From Candidatus Nealsonbacteria bacterium RBG_13_36_15 (GTDB taxonomy: Bacteria > Patescibacteriota > Minisyncoccia > Minisyncoccales > RBG-13-36-15), in contig MHLV01000017.1 in the NCBI GenBank assembly GCA_001819145.1, positions 1 through 23,592 of the forward strand: DNA of 23,592 nt. Direction: 5' to 3'. The position numbers were made by a program, and so were the translations under genes. The first letter of the stretch is position 1, and every line of letters begins with the position of its first letter. Positions 1 through 6,737 of the stretch are shown here, piece after piece. The notes below the pieces were generated by a model. It saw only the letters and a list, made by a program, of their open reading frames with translations. It was not told the origin of the DNA and did not search any database.

Positions 1-585
1 ATTAGCGTCTGGGATAAAAAAGGCATAGTTGATTTTGCTAAAAGTTTAGTGAAATCAAATTGGGAAATAATATCAACTGGCGGAACAGCTAAGGATTTAA
101 AAAATGCCAAAATCAAAATAATCCCGATAGAAAAAATTACTAAAAATCCAGAGGCTTTTGATGGAAGAATGAAAACAATTTCTTTTCAGGTTGAGGGGGC
201 TTTGCTTTACAACCGGGAGAACCCAAAACACCAAAAAGAGGCTAAAAAATTGGGCATTCATCCAATTGATATGGTGGTTTGTAATTTATATCCTTTTGAA
301 AAAGCTATCAAACAAAAAGACTGCACTCTTAAGGAAGCAATTGAGAATATTGATGTTGGGGGGCCGACAATGATAAGAGCTGCAGCTAAAAACTATAAAT
401 ATGTTACAGTATTAATTGATCCCAAAGACTATAATTTTATTGTAAAAATTATAAAAAATAAAAAAGAAGTTCCAGAAAAAATTAGATTAAAGCTGGCTCA
501 AAAAGCTTTTCAACGGACAGCAGGATACGATAAAAACATAACTAAATTCCTCAAAAATGTTATTTGGAAAAAAAATAAAAATTGA
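1..585 (+). CDS. purH: PurH N-terminal half: IMP cyclohydrolase (MGS-like) domain, 5'-partial
   Basis: This is the MGS-fold IMP cyclohydrolase domain, which closes FAICAR to IMP in the last step of purine synthesis. The frame is open from base 1 and already reads ISVWDKKGIVDFAKSL, the conserved start of PurH, so the true start lies upstream and the GTG at 49 is internal. Visible motifs are STGGTA, DGRMKT (usual DGRVKT), NLYPFE and ENIDVGGPTMIRAAAKNY. The usual HPKIHGG after DGRVKT is replaced by SFQVEGA. The frame ends at TGA 583-585 just after YDKNITKFLKN, exactly the linker before the transformylase domain, and overlaps the next ORF by 29 nt. Removing one A from the A8 run at 568-575 would fuse both halves into a normal bifunctional PurH. 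It is therefore either a real gene split, a slippage site or a homopolymer error. Confidence 0.9.
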   Translation: MSVWDKKGIVDFAKSLVKSNWEIISTGGTAKDLKNAKIKIIPIEKITKNPEAFDGRMKTISFQVEGALLYNRENPKHQKEAKKLGIHPIDMVVCNLYPFEKAIKQKDCTLKEAIENIDVGGPTMIRAAAKNYKYVTVLIDPKDYNFIVKIIKNKKEVPEKIRLKLAQKAFQRTAGYDKNITKFLKNVIWKKNKN

Positions 586-1528
586 AGGAGTTAAGTTTAC
601 TGAAACCCGTTATGGAGAAAACCCCCACCAGAAAGGCGCTTTTTATAAAGAACCAGAAAATAAAGATTCTTTAGCTATTCAAAGATTCAAGAAGCTACAA
701 GGAAAAGAAATTTCTTTTAATAATTTTTTTGATGTTAACGGCGCATTATTAATCCTTTCTTTTCTAGGCGGCGAAAGACCTACTTGTGTAATAATAAAAC
801 ACAGCAATCCCTGCGGAGCAGCCTATGGCAAGGATGCCGGAGAAGCTTTTTATCGTGCCTGGTATTTGGGCGATTCTTTGGCTGCTTTTGGAGGAATAAT
901 CTTTATTAACAGGTCGGTTAATAAAAAGTTGGCCGAACTTATGTTAAAAAATAAGTTTTTTGAAATTTTAGCCGCTCCCAAAATTAGAAAAGAAGCCCAA
1001 ACCGTATTTTCCAAAAGAAAAAATCTAATAATTTTAACAAATCCCAGCTTAAGAAATCCTAAATTAGAAAAAGAATTTGATTTTAAAAAAATTAGAGGAG
1101 GATTTTTGGTTCAAGAGCCAGACCTAAAGAAGATTACTGCTGAAGATTTAGAAATCAAAACTAAGAAAAACCCAACAAGAAAACAAATCCAAGACCTTCT
1201 TTTTGCCTGGAAAATTTGTAAAGCCTCAAGGTCAAATGCTATAGTTTTGGTGAGAGGAGAAACCTTAATTTCATCAGGGGTGGGGCAACAAGATAGAAAG
1301 AGATGTTGCGAATTAGCTATTTTTAAATCAGGGAAGAGAGCAAAAAATACAGTCGCAGCCTCTGATGGTTTTTTTCCTTTTCCTGACGGCCCCGAAGTTT
1401 TAATTAAGGCCGGAGTCAAAGCCATTATTCAACCGGGTGGCTCTATTCGCGACAAGGAAACAATTGAGCTTTGTAATAGATATAAAATTCCAATGGTGAT
1501 AACAAATGTAAGATGTTTTAAGCATTAA
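557..1528 (+). CDS. purH: PurH C-terminal half: AICAR formyltransferase domain
   Basis: This 323-residue AICAR transformylase domain moves a formyl group from 10-formyl-THF to AICAR. The ORF begins with the interdomain linker and RYGENPHQ at residues 18-25. The catalytic Lys-His pair is in IIKHSNPCG (K81, H82), followed by GDSLAAFGG. The C-terminus carries ASDGFFPFPDGPE, IQPGGSIRD and the closing TNVRCFKH (usual TGMRHFRH). The ATG at 557 has no Shine-Dalgarno and lies inside the preceding frame. The frame is open only from 542, so the protein cannot start much earlier on its own. The stop is 3 nt before glyA. Together with glyA and folD it forms a one-carbon/purine operon. Function is certain; whether it is made as a separate polypeptide or fused to the upstream half is not. 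Confidence 0.92.
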   Translation: MLFGKKIKIEGVKFTETRYGENPHQKGAFYKEPENKDSLAIQRFKKLQGKEISFNNFFDVNGALLILSFLGGERPTCVIIKHSNPCGAAYGKDAGEAFYRAWYLGDSLAAFGGIIFINRSVNKKLAELMLKNKFFEILAAPKIRKEAQTVFSKRKNLIILTNPSLRNPKLEKEFDFKKIRGGFLVQEPDLKKITAEDLEIKTKKNPTRKQIQDLLFAWKICKASRSNAIVLVRGETLISSGVGQQDRKRCCELAIFKSGKRAKNTVAASDGFFPFPDGPEVLIKAGVKAIIQPGGSIRDKETIELCNRYKIPMVITNVRCFKH

Positions 1529-1531
1529 CAT

Positions 1532-2812
1532 ATGGATATTAAACTTATTCGAAAAAAAGATCCCAAAATGGCAGTTCTTATTGAAACTGAAAGAAAAAGG
1601 CACGAGGAAACCTTGAATTTAATAGCTTCTGAAAATTATCCATCAAGAACCGTTAGAGAGGCCCTAAGTTCAATGTTCGTTGTTAAATATTCTGAAGGCA
1701 GGCCAGATAAAAGATATTACGGAGGGACAAGAGTTATTGATAAATTAGAGACTTTGGTTGAAGGGCGAGTTAAAAAAGTTTTTAAGATAAATCCTAAGAA
1801 ATGGACAGTAAATGTTCAGCCCTATTCCGGTAGTCCGGCAAATTATGCGGTCTTAAGAGGGCTTTTGACCCCGGGAGATAAAATTATGAGTTTGGCTTTA
1901 CCTCATGGCGGGCATTTAAGCCAGGGGGCAAAAGTTTCCCTTTCTGGCCAAGATTTTAAAATAGTAAATTATTTCGTTAACAAAAAAGGATTTCTAGATT
2001 ATAAAGAAATTGAAAGATTAGCTAAGAAAGAAAAACCAAAATTAATTATTGCAGGATTTTCCGCTTATCCCAGAAAAATAGATTTTAAAAAATTCGGACA
2101 GATTGCTCATAGAATTGATGCTTATTTTATGGCTGACATCGCTCACATTGCAGGTTTAATTATTGGTGGCGTTCATCCCAGCCCCTTTCCTTTTGCAGAT
2201 GTTGTAACTTTTACGACTCATAAAACTATAAGGGGCCCAAGAGGAGCTGTAATTATCTGCAGAGAAAAACTGCGCGATAAAATTTTCCCCAAAGTTTTTC
2301 CTGGCATTCAAGGCGGACCACATAATCACACAATTTGCGCCTTAGGAATAGCCCTAAAAGAAGTCCAGACAGTCCAATTTAAAAGATATACCCGACAGAT
2401 TGTTAAAAACGCTAAAATTTTATCCAAAGAGCTTATAAAATATAATTTTGATTTAATTTCTGGAGGAACAGATAATCATCTTATTCTTATTGATTTGACC
2501 AGTAAAGGAGTTTCGGGCAAAGAAGCCCAGAATTTACTGGAAGAAGTTTCAATTATAGTAAATAGAAATTCAATTCCCTATGACCAGAGAAAACCGTTTG
2601 ATCCTTCGGGAATTAGAATTGGAACGCCAGCAGCAACTACAAGAGGAATGAAAGAGAAAGAAATGAAAAAAATAGCATTTTGGATTAATGAAGTTATTTC
2701 CAAACATCAATCTAATTTACGAATCAAAAAAGCCGCCTCAAAGAGGCGAGCCTCGCTTGATGAAATCAGGCGGGAAGTTAAAAAACTTTGTAAAAAATTT
2801 CCTCTGTCATAA
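1532..2812 (+). CDS. glyA: Serine hydroxymethyltransferase
   Basis: SHMT is PLP-dependent and interconverts serine + THF with glycine + 5,10-methylene-THF. At 426 residues it is of normal length. Visible are the N-terminal LIASENYPSRTVREA, the substrate/PLP motif YYGGTRVID, QPYSGSPAN, LPHGGHLSQG, the aspartate in MADIAHIAGL and the PLP lysine K231 in TTHKTIRGPRG. GIRIGTPAATTRGM is near the C-terminus. The start 3 nt after purH has no SD. The stop overlaps the folD start as TAATG, so translational coupling is likely. The C-terminal tail has an extra stretch KKAASKRRASLDEIRR encoded by a GC-rich palindromic segment (2734-2756), discussed separately. Its product feeds FolD and then the transformylase upstream. 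Confidence 0.97.
   Translation: MDIKLIRKKDPKMAVLIETERKRHEETLNLIASENYPSRTVREALSSMFVVKYSEGRPDKRYYGGTRVIDKLETLVEGRVKKVFKINPKKWTVNVQPYSGSPANYAVLRGLLTPGDKIMSLALPHGGHLSQGAKVSLSGQDFKIVNYFVNKKGFLDYKEIERLAKKEKPKLIIAGFSAYPRKIDFKKFGQIAHRIDAYFMADIAHIAGLIIGGVHPSPFPFADVVTFTTHKTIRGPRGAVIICREKLRDKIFPKVFPGIQGGPHNHTICALGIALKEVQTVQFKRYTRQIVKNAKILSKELIKYNFDLISGGTDNHLILIDLTSKGVSGKEAQNLLEEVSIIVNRNSIPYDQRKPFDPSGIRIGTPAATTRGMKEKEMKKIAFWINEVISKHQSNLRIKKAASKRRASLDEIRREVKKLCKKFPLS
2734..2756. repeat. GC-rich palindromic segment inside glyA
   Basis: CGCCTC (2734-2739) AAA GAGGCG (2743-2748) is a perfect 6-bp hairpin. The same GAGGC (2743-2747) can also pair with GCCTC (2750-2754). This compact double palindrome is GC-rich in a very AT-rich gene and encodes part of a tail stretch (AASKRRASLDE) that interrupts the normally short C-terminal helix of SHMT. 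It may be an in-frame palindromic repeat insertion; this is inference. Confidence 0.4.
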
Positions 2813-3639
2813 TGGTTAAATTATTAAACGGAAAAAAAATATCAGAAGAAATTCTCAAAGAACTTAGGAAAAAAATAAAAAGAAACCACTTAGAATTAAC
2901 ATTGGGCGTGGTTTTGGCAGGCGATAACAAAGTTTCTAAAATCTATATTAAACATAAAAGAAAAGCCTGCCAGAAAACAGGTATTTCTTTTAAATTATTT
3001 AAATTTTCTTCAAAAATTAATACTCTAGAATTAAAAAAAGAAATTAAAAAAATATTGCCAGTAGTCTCTGGGTTAATAGTTCAACTGCCGCTTCCTAAAA
3101 AAATAAAAGCTCAAGAAGTTTTAAATATTATTCCGACAGAAAAAGATGTAGATTGTTTGTCAGAAAAAAGCTTGGGAAAATTTTATACTGGCAAATTTCT
3201 AATTTTACCGCCAATGGCGGGAGCTATTTCACAAATTTTTAAAAAATATAAAATAAAAATTAAGGGAAAAAATGTTGTAATTATTGGGGCAGGTAGACTA
3301 ACGGGCAAACCGATGACAATTTGGTTTTTGCAAAAAAAAGCAACCGTTGCGGTCGTTAATGAATTTACAAAAAACATTATTTTTTTTGTAAAAAACGCTG
3401 ACATTTTATTTTCGGGTGTAGGCAAGCCGAATTTAATTACCGGAGAAATGATCAAAAGGGGAGCAGTAATAATTGATGCTGGTACAAGCCATAATAAACA
3501 AGGCAAGCTCGTTGGCGACATAGACTTCAAAAGCGTCTCAAAAAAGGCAGGCTATATTACTCCAGTCCCGGGCGGAATTGGTCCTTTAACTGTAGCTTGT
3601 TTCTTGGAAAATCTAATAAAACTAAATACAAAAACTTGA
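2812..3639 (+). CDS. folD: Bifunctional methylene-THF dehydrogenase / methenyl-THF cyclohydrolase
   Basis: FolD oxidises 5,10-methylene-THF and hydrolyses the product to 10-formyl-THF, the cofactor needed by the transformylase at 557-1528. Length is 275 residues. Seen are the catalytic Y45-x3-K49 in YIKHK, the folate-site VQLPLP, KDVD, the Rossmann segment VVIIGAGRLTGKPM (usual VIGRSxxVGKP), VGKPNLI and the family C-terminal signature YITPVPGGIGPLT. The usual PCTPxG segment reads PPMAGA. The ATG overlaps the glyA stop by one base. The stop TGA (3637-3639) lies inside the likely -35 box of the next gene, so the operon ends here, although no hairpin terminator is visible immediately after it. 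Confidence 0.96.
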   Translation: MVKLLNGKKISEEILKELRKKIKRNHLELTLGVVLAGDNKVSKIYIKHKRKACQKTGISFKLFKFSSKINTLELKKEIKKILPVVSGLIVQLPLPKKIKAQEVLNIIPTEKDVDCLSEKSLGKFYTGKFLILPPMAGAISQIFKKYKIKIKGKNVVIIGAGRLTGKPMTIWFLQKKATVAVVNEFTKNIIFFVKNADILFSGVGKPNLITGEMIKRGAVIIDAGTSHNKQGKLVGDIDFKSVSKKAGYITPVPGGIGPLTVACFLENLIKLNTKT

Positions 3640-3664
3640 CAGAAACTATAAAATATGATGTGAT
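3636..3664 (+). promoter_or_regulatory. Putative sigma-70 promoter for the 3813 orphan gene
   Basis: A consensus -35 TTGACA (3636-3641) overlapping the folD stop is followed after a 17-nt spacer by TGTGAT (3659-3664), which matches 4 of 6 of TATAAT. Transcription from about 3671 would give a leader of roughly 140 nt containing the hairpin at 3704-3758. The -10 is weak, so confidence is moderate. Confidence 0.45.
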
Positions 3665-3703
3665 TTAAAAAATGGCTCTTTTTTGTTAAATACTTGCAAT
3701 TAA

Positions 3704-3758
3704 CAGTCATAGCCAAAAGACACTTATAAAGATTCTTGGTGTTTTCTGGCTATGACTG
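3704..3758 (+). repeat. Long inverted repeat in the leader of the 3813 gene
   Basis: CAGTCATAGCCA (3704-3715) and TGGCTATGACTG (3747-3758) are perfect reverse complements. The stem continues through an AAAGA/TTTTC stretch with mismatches to GACAC/GTGT. The total arm length is about 20 nt around a 15-nt loop. There is no T-run after it, so it is not an intrinsic terminator; it lies 54 nt before the start codon. It may be a leader stem, an operator or a mobile-element end. Confidence 0.75.
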
Positions 3759-3782
3759 CCATGGGGTAGTTAAGCAGAAGAA

Positions 3783-3814
3783 ATGGCGAATACCTAGGAA
3801 GGAGAAAACGCCAT
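3783..3814 (+). promoter_or_regulatory. Shine-Dalgarno in a potential start-sequestering hairpin
   Basis: The strong SD GGAAGGAG (3797-3804) sits 8 nt before the ATG at 3813. ATGGCG (3783-3788) is the exact complement of CGCCAT (3809-3814), so the SD lies in the loop and the first two bases of the start codon lie in the stem. The upstream GCCAT (3758-3762) can compete for the same ATGGC, which allows two alternative folds. The SD is clear; switching is inference. Confidence 0.5.
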
Positions 3815-4439
3815 GAAAACCTACGATGGGCAGACCGCCAAGTTTCTCGCCGTGGTTGGTGAGAACATGCCCGAAGTTTCGGGTAAGATGATGCAGTGGT
3901 GGATCGAGAACCCTCTGAGCCTCCAGGTGGTTCTCCGGAGCCTATGCACCAAGCCCAATTTTGAGGTCTGGAAGACCATCAAGCTGGGTACCGTCGGTCT
4001 CAAGACCGCCGAGGACTTCCGTCGTGCCTTGCACAAGGATGGATTCGAGATTAATGACAGGGCTTCAGATATCCTCGGAAAGTTTGCCTTCACGGTGGCA
4101 ACCGAGGAGACCGAGGTGGACCTGGCCAAAGTGACCGTAGCCGAGCTCGGCTTCAAGGATGGTGCCAAAAGAGAACAGATCTATGAACGTGCCAAAGAAC
4201 TCGGTCTGGAACTGTGCCCGGCTGAGGTCGGTCCACAATTGCGATTGCAGTACCAGGATCAACCCAACGGTGAATGGGTCTTAATTGGCATGAAGCCGAT
4301 TGTTGACTCGGACGGAGACCCGAACGTGTTCTATATGGAGCGTATTGATTCTAAGCTTTGGCTCAGCAGCTACTGGGGTTCTTCTGACAGCTTCTGGCAT
4401 GCTGACCGCCAGTGGGTCTTCTGTCGTCCCCGCAAGTAG
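3813..4439 (+). CDS. Orphan GC-rich protein with aromatic-rich C-terminus (CPR-type hypothetical)
   Basis: A 208-residue soluble protein with no signal peptide or membrane segment; function unknown. Two lines that I counted are 52% G+C (31 of 60 bases each), while most neighbouring genes are visibly AT-rich. It prefers CTC/CTG/AAG/GAG/GTC codons, unlike its neighbours. Order: N-terminal helical region (1-50, MQWWIENPLSLQVVL); a middle block with EVWKTIKLGTVGLKTAEDFRRAL and two further helices (about 50-130); ELGLELCPAEVGPQLRLQY (about 128-146); and a C-terminal beta-like region spaced with Trp/Tyr/Phe and ending WVFCRPRK. From memory, not checked, similar proteins with the LCPAEVGPQLRLQY block recur in Parcubacteria genomes, often as several paralogues differing in the last 40 residues. 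It has its own promoter, SD and terminator. It could be a transferred gene, a highly expressed gene or a variable binding protein. Confidence 0.85.
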   Translation: MKTYDGQTAKFLAVVGENMPEVSGKMMQWWIENPLSLQVVLRSLCTKPNFEVWKTIKLGTVGLKTAEDFRRALHKDGFEINDRASDILGKFAFTVATEETEVDLAKVTVAELGFKDGAKREQIYERAKELGLELCPAEVGPQLRLQYQDQPNGEWVLIGMKPIVDSDGDPNVFYMERIDSKLWLSSYWGSSDSFWHADRQWVFCRPRK

Positions 4440-4453
4440 TTCTTGGCTTTTGG

Positions 4454-4485
4454 AGATTTAGCTCTTTCTTGAGAGCTTGATCTCT
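4454..4485 (+). repeat. Small hairpin after the orphan gene
   Basis: GAGAT-tt-AGCTCT pairs with AGAGCT-tg-ATCTC around a 6-nt loop (5 + 6 bp with a 2x2 internal loop). It precedes the strong terminator and may stabilise the 3' end of the mRNA. Confidence 0.45.
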
Positions 4486-4499
4486 TGGCCTCCGGACAA

Positions 4500-4533
4500 A
4501 AAGCCCTTTGTCGCTTGCGACAAAGGGCTTTTA
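4500..4533. terminator. Strong bidirectional intrinsic terminator
   Basis: AAAAGCCCTTTGTCGC (4500-4515) and its exact complement (4518-4533) form a 16-bp perfect stem with flanking A and T runs, so it reads as an intrinsic terminator on both strands. It ends the 3813 unit (plus) and the relA-tRNA-DUF5654 unit (minus), which converge here. Confidence 0.93.
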
Positions 4534-4554
4534 CGATTTAATTAATCTTTCTAA

Positions 4555-4833
4555 TTATTCTTTCTTTTCAGAAACTTTTCTCAATTGTAGAGAAACAATT
4601 ACCACAATAAATGTAACTATTAATGCGTAAATAAACTTTCCAACCAGCCCGCCTCCTTTGGTAAAAAGGGAATTAAATAAACCTTGGATAGCATCGTTCC
4701 AAGCCAAAGCCGCTACCAAACCAAAACCTCCCAAGATTAAGGTGGACATTGTTTTTTTTATTTCTTCTCTAGCCTCTTGAATCTCCTTTACGGGTTTTAT
4801 TTCCTGAATTTTCTTTAATGCTTTTTTAACCAT
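4555..4833 (-). CDS. Small two-helix membrane protein, DUF5654-like
   Basis: A 92-residue protein starting MVKKALKKIQEI. A charged, probably helical N-terminus (1-40) is followed by a hydrophobic segment TLILGGFGLVAALAWNDAI and a second one FIYALIVTFIVVIVSLQL, then a basic/charged tail. The GLVAALAWNDAIQ segment and two-helix layout match DUF5654, small membrane proteins of unknown function common in CPR bacteria and archaea (family knowledge). The longer frame up to 4938 runs through the tRNA gene and is rejected, so the ATG at 4833 is used; it has no SD. It follows tRNA-Leu by 27 nt and ends before the shared terminator. Confidence 0.8.
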   Translation of the reverse strand: MVKKALKKIQEIKPVKEIQEAREEIKKTMSTLILGGFGLVAALAWNDAIQGLFNSLFTKGGGLVGKFIYALIVTFIVVIVSLQLRKVSEKKE

Positions 4834-4860
4834 TTTAGTTTTTAGTTTTAATTTTTTAAT

Positions 4861-4944
4861 GCCGCGGGAGGGAGTTGAACCCTCACGTCCTTTTGGGACA
4901 GCGGATTTTGAGTCCGCTCTGTCTTCCAATTCCAGCACCGCGGC
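4861..4944 (-). tRNA. tRNA-Leu (anticodon CAA)
   Basis: Read on the minus strand: a 7-bp acceptor stem GCCGCGG/CCGCGGC, an anticodon arm GCGGA-CTCAAAA-TCCGC giving anticodon CAA, a long class II variable arm (GTCCCAAAAGGAC) and a T arm GAGGG-TTCAACT-CCCTC. The length is 84 nt. CCA is not encoded. It lies 38 nt after relA/spoT and 27 nt before the DUF5654-like gene on the same strand, so it may be processed from the same transcript. Confidence 0.96.
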
Positions 4945-4952
4945 CTAATTCT

Positions 4953-4981
4953 AATTTATCAGAAATTTTTATTTACGACAA
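4953..4981 (-). promoter_or_regulatory. Possible promoter for tRNA-Leu
   Basis: On the minus strand TTGTCG (4976-4981) is followed by a 17-nt spacer and TAAATT (4953-4958). Each box matches 4 of 6 consensus bases and the -10 is 8 nt before the tRNA. It is weak, but would let the tRNA be transcribed independently of relA. Confidence 0.3.
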
Positions 4982-4982
4982 A

Positions 4983-6737
4983 TTAAAATTCTTTCCAGGA
5001 AGCTTGGATAATTTTTTGGGGATGGAGCGATTCGTTTCTTTCCAAGTTTTTACAGTGAGCTTTGTGGACCGAGGCGCTTTTAGCCGTTGCAATAAAAGCC
5101 TTAATTTCGTCTCCCGGTTGGGGCTTACAGCATTTAGCAATGGCAAAAGAAATGCCGACCTCTCCGCCAATTAAAATAACGCGTGGAGCTTTTTTTATTC
5201 TTTGTCTAATTAATAATCCTTGTTTCTTTAATATTTGTTTGGCTATTTTTCCGGGAGAAATTCTTTCTTTAAGCGACTCTAATAAGGTATTTTTTAGCTC
5301 TTTTCTAATGCGAGAATGAGCCAAGCTGGTTTTAACGAATTTTAGCCAATCGCGGGTGGGCCCCTTGTTTTTATCAATTAAAATCTCTACAATATCCCCA
5401 CTTTTCAAAGGCGCTGATACTTGGCTTAATTTCCCATTAATTTTTGCTCCGGCGCAATGCATTCCAACTTCGCTATGTATGTGATAGGCAAAATCAATAG
5501 CGCAAGCTCCCTCTGGCAAATTAATTACATCACCTCTGGGTGTAAAAACAAAAATTCTTTTTTTAAAGAAATCAATCTTCAACCCCTCAAAGAATTCTTG
5601 AGCTTTATAGATATCTTTTTGCCAGTTTTTTAGTTGTTGAATCCAGATAAATTGCTTGCGCTGAACCTCCGGATCTATTTTTTCTTTATAAGCCCAATGA
5701 GCACAAATTCCGTGCTCAGCCTGATCATGCATGTCTGGAGTTCTAATTTGAAACTCAATTAACTTCCCTTCCAAACAAAAACAAGTAGTATGAATGCTTT
5801 GATAGCCGTTGGGTTTGGGAAGGGCAATAAAATCACGAATTCTGCCCATAAGTGGCCTGAATTGTTTGTGTAAAATTCCCAAAGTTTTATAGCAGGAGTC
5901 CAAATCCTTTACAATAATCCTTAGAGCCACTAAATCGTGGATTCTTTCAAAGCTCATATCGTTTCTTAAGAGCTTTTGATAAAGACTCCAATAAGATTTA
6001 GCCCGCGAGTGAACATCTAAAGGAATTATTTTTTCTTCTTTTAGAATTTTTTTAACTATTGGTTCAATCTTCCGAAGGTATTTTTCTCTTTTTTCATACT
6101 TTTCTTTGACATTTTCCATTAACCAATCATATTCTTTAGGATAAAGGTAGGGGAAAGTTAAGTCTGCAAGCTTAACCTTCATTTCGCCCATTCCCAATCT
6201 GTCAGCGATTGGCGCAAAAATTTCTAAAGTTTCCAAGGCAAGTCTTTTTTGCTTTTCTTCCGGTACATACTTTAAAGTTTCCATATTATGGAGGCGATCC
6301 GCTAATTTTATTAAAATTACCCGTAAATCTTCGGCCATAGCAAAAAACATTTTTCTCAAATTTTCTGCTCGGGGGCTAACGGGAGAAGTTAGAATAGAAG
6401 GAAGATTATATTTTTTAGGATAACGAAGCCTGCTTAATTTGCTTACTCCTTCTACTAAAAAAGCAACCTCCTTGCCGAATTCCTTTTCAATTTCATTAAA
6501 AGAAATAGGCGTGTCGTCGGGCACATCGTGTAATAGGGCTGCGGCAATAGTTTTGGAATCAAGTTTTTTATCAGCCAGAGTTAAAGCAACCTTCAGGGGG
6601 TGTAAGATATAATCATCACCAGAAAGTCTTTTTTGGCCTTGGTGGGCATTTTTAGCGAAATTAAAAGCCCTTTCGATCAGGATCGGGTCATCGCTTTTTC
6701 GTTTAATTTTATTCAGAATGTTTAGCATATTGCTCAC
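4983..6737 (-). CDS. RelA/SpoT (p)ppGpp synthetase/hydrolase without ACT domain
   Basis: A stringent-response enzyme that makes and breaks (p)ppGpp. Domains: HD hydrolase with AHQGQKR and LLHDVPDDT (H70-D71; usual HDVVEDT) plus IKLADRLHNMETL; synthetase with RAKSYWSLYQK, RIRDFIALPKPNGYQSIHT and EFQIRTPDMHDQAEHGICAHW; TGS with RIFVFTPRGDVINLP; and a conserved-Cys zone AKCCKPQPGDEI near the end. It stops after this zone at 584 residues, against about 700-740 for full-length members, so the C-terminal ACT domain is missing. The hydrolase motif is close to intact, so a bifunctional enzyme is likely. The GTG at 6737 overlaps the topA end; the ATG at 6728 (residue 4) is an equally good start. Neither has an SD. 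It is third in the dprA-topA-relA run. Confidence 0.93.
   Translation of the reverse strand: MSNMLNILNKIKRKSDDPILIERAFNFAKNAHQGQKRLSGDDYILHPLKVALTLADKKLDSKTIAAALLHDVPDDTPISFNEIEKEFGKEVAFLVEGVSKLSRLRYPKKYNLPSILTSPVSPRAENLRKMFFAMAEDLRVILIKLADRLHNMETLKYVPEEKQKRLALETLEIFAPIADRLGMGEMKVKLADLTFPYLYPKEYDWLMENVKEKYEKREKYLRKIEPIVKKILKEEKIIPLDVHSRAKSYWSLYQKLLRNDMSFERIHDLVALRIIVKDLDSCYKTLGILHKQFRPLMGRIRDFIALPKPNGYQSIHTTCFCLEGKLIEFQIRTPDMHDQAEHGICAHWAYKEKIDPEVQRKQFIWIQQLKNWQKDIYKAQEFFEGLKIDFFKKRIFVFTPRGDVINLPEGACAIDFAYHIHSEVGMHCAGAKINGKLSQVSAPLKSGDIVEILIDKNKGPTRDWLKFVKTSLAHSRIRKELKNTLLESLKERISPGKIAKQILKKQGLLIRQRIKKAPRVILIGGEVGISFAIAKCCKPQPGDEIKAFIATAKSASVHKAHCKNLERNESLHPQKIIQASWKEF

Noticed and set aside
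583..585. TGA read as glycine (recoded CPR code) to explain the purH split
   Set aside because: Reading through gives only three codons before TAA in the same frame, and TGA is the natural end of folD and the response regulator.
3183..3530. Open frame antisense to folD
   Set aside because: No homology signal, and it is fully covered by conserved folD sequence on the other strand.
4834..4938. N-terminal extension of the DUF5654-like ORF
   Set aside because: It translates the tRNA-Leu gene on the same strand; the protein begins at the ATG at 4833.
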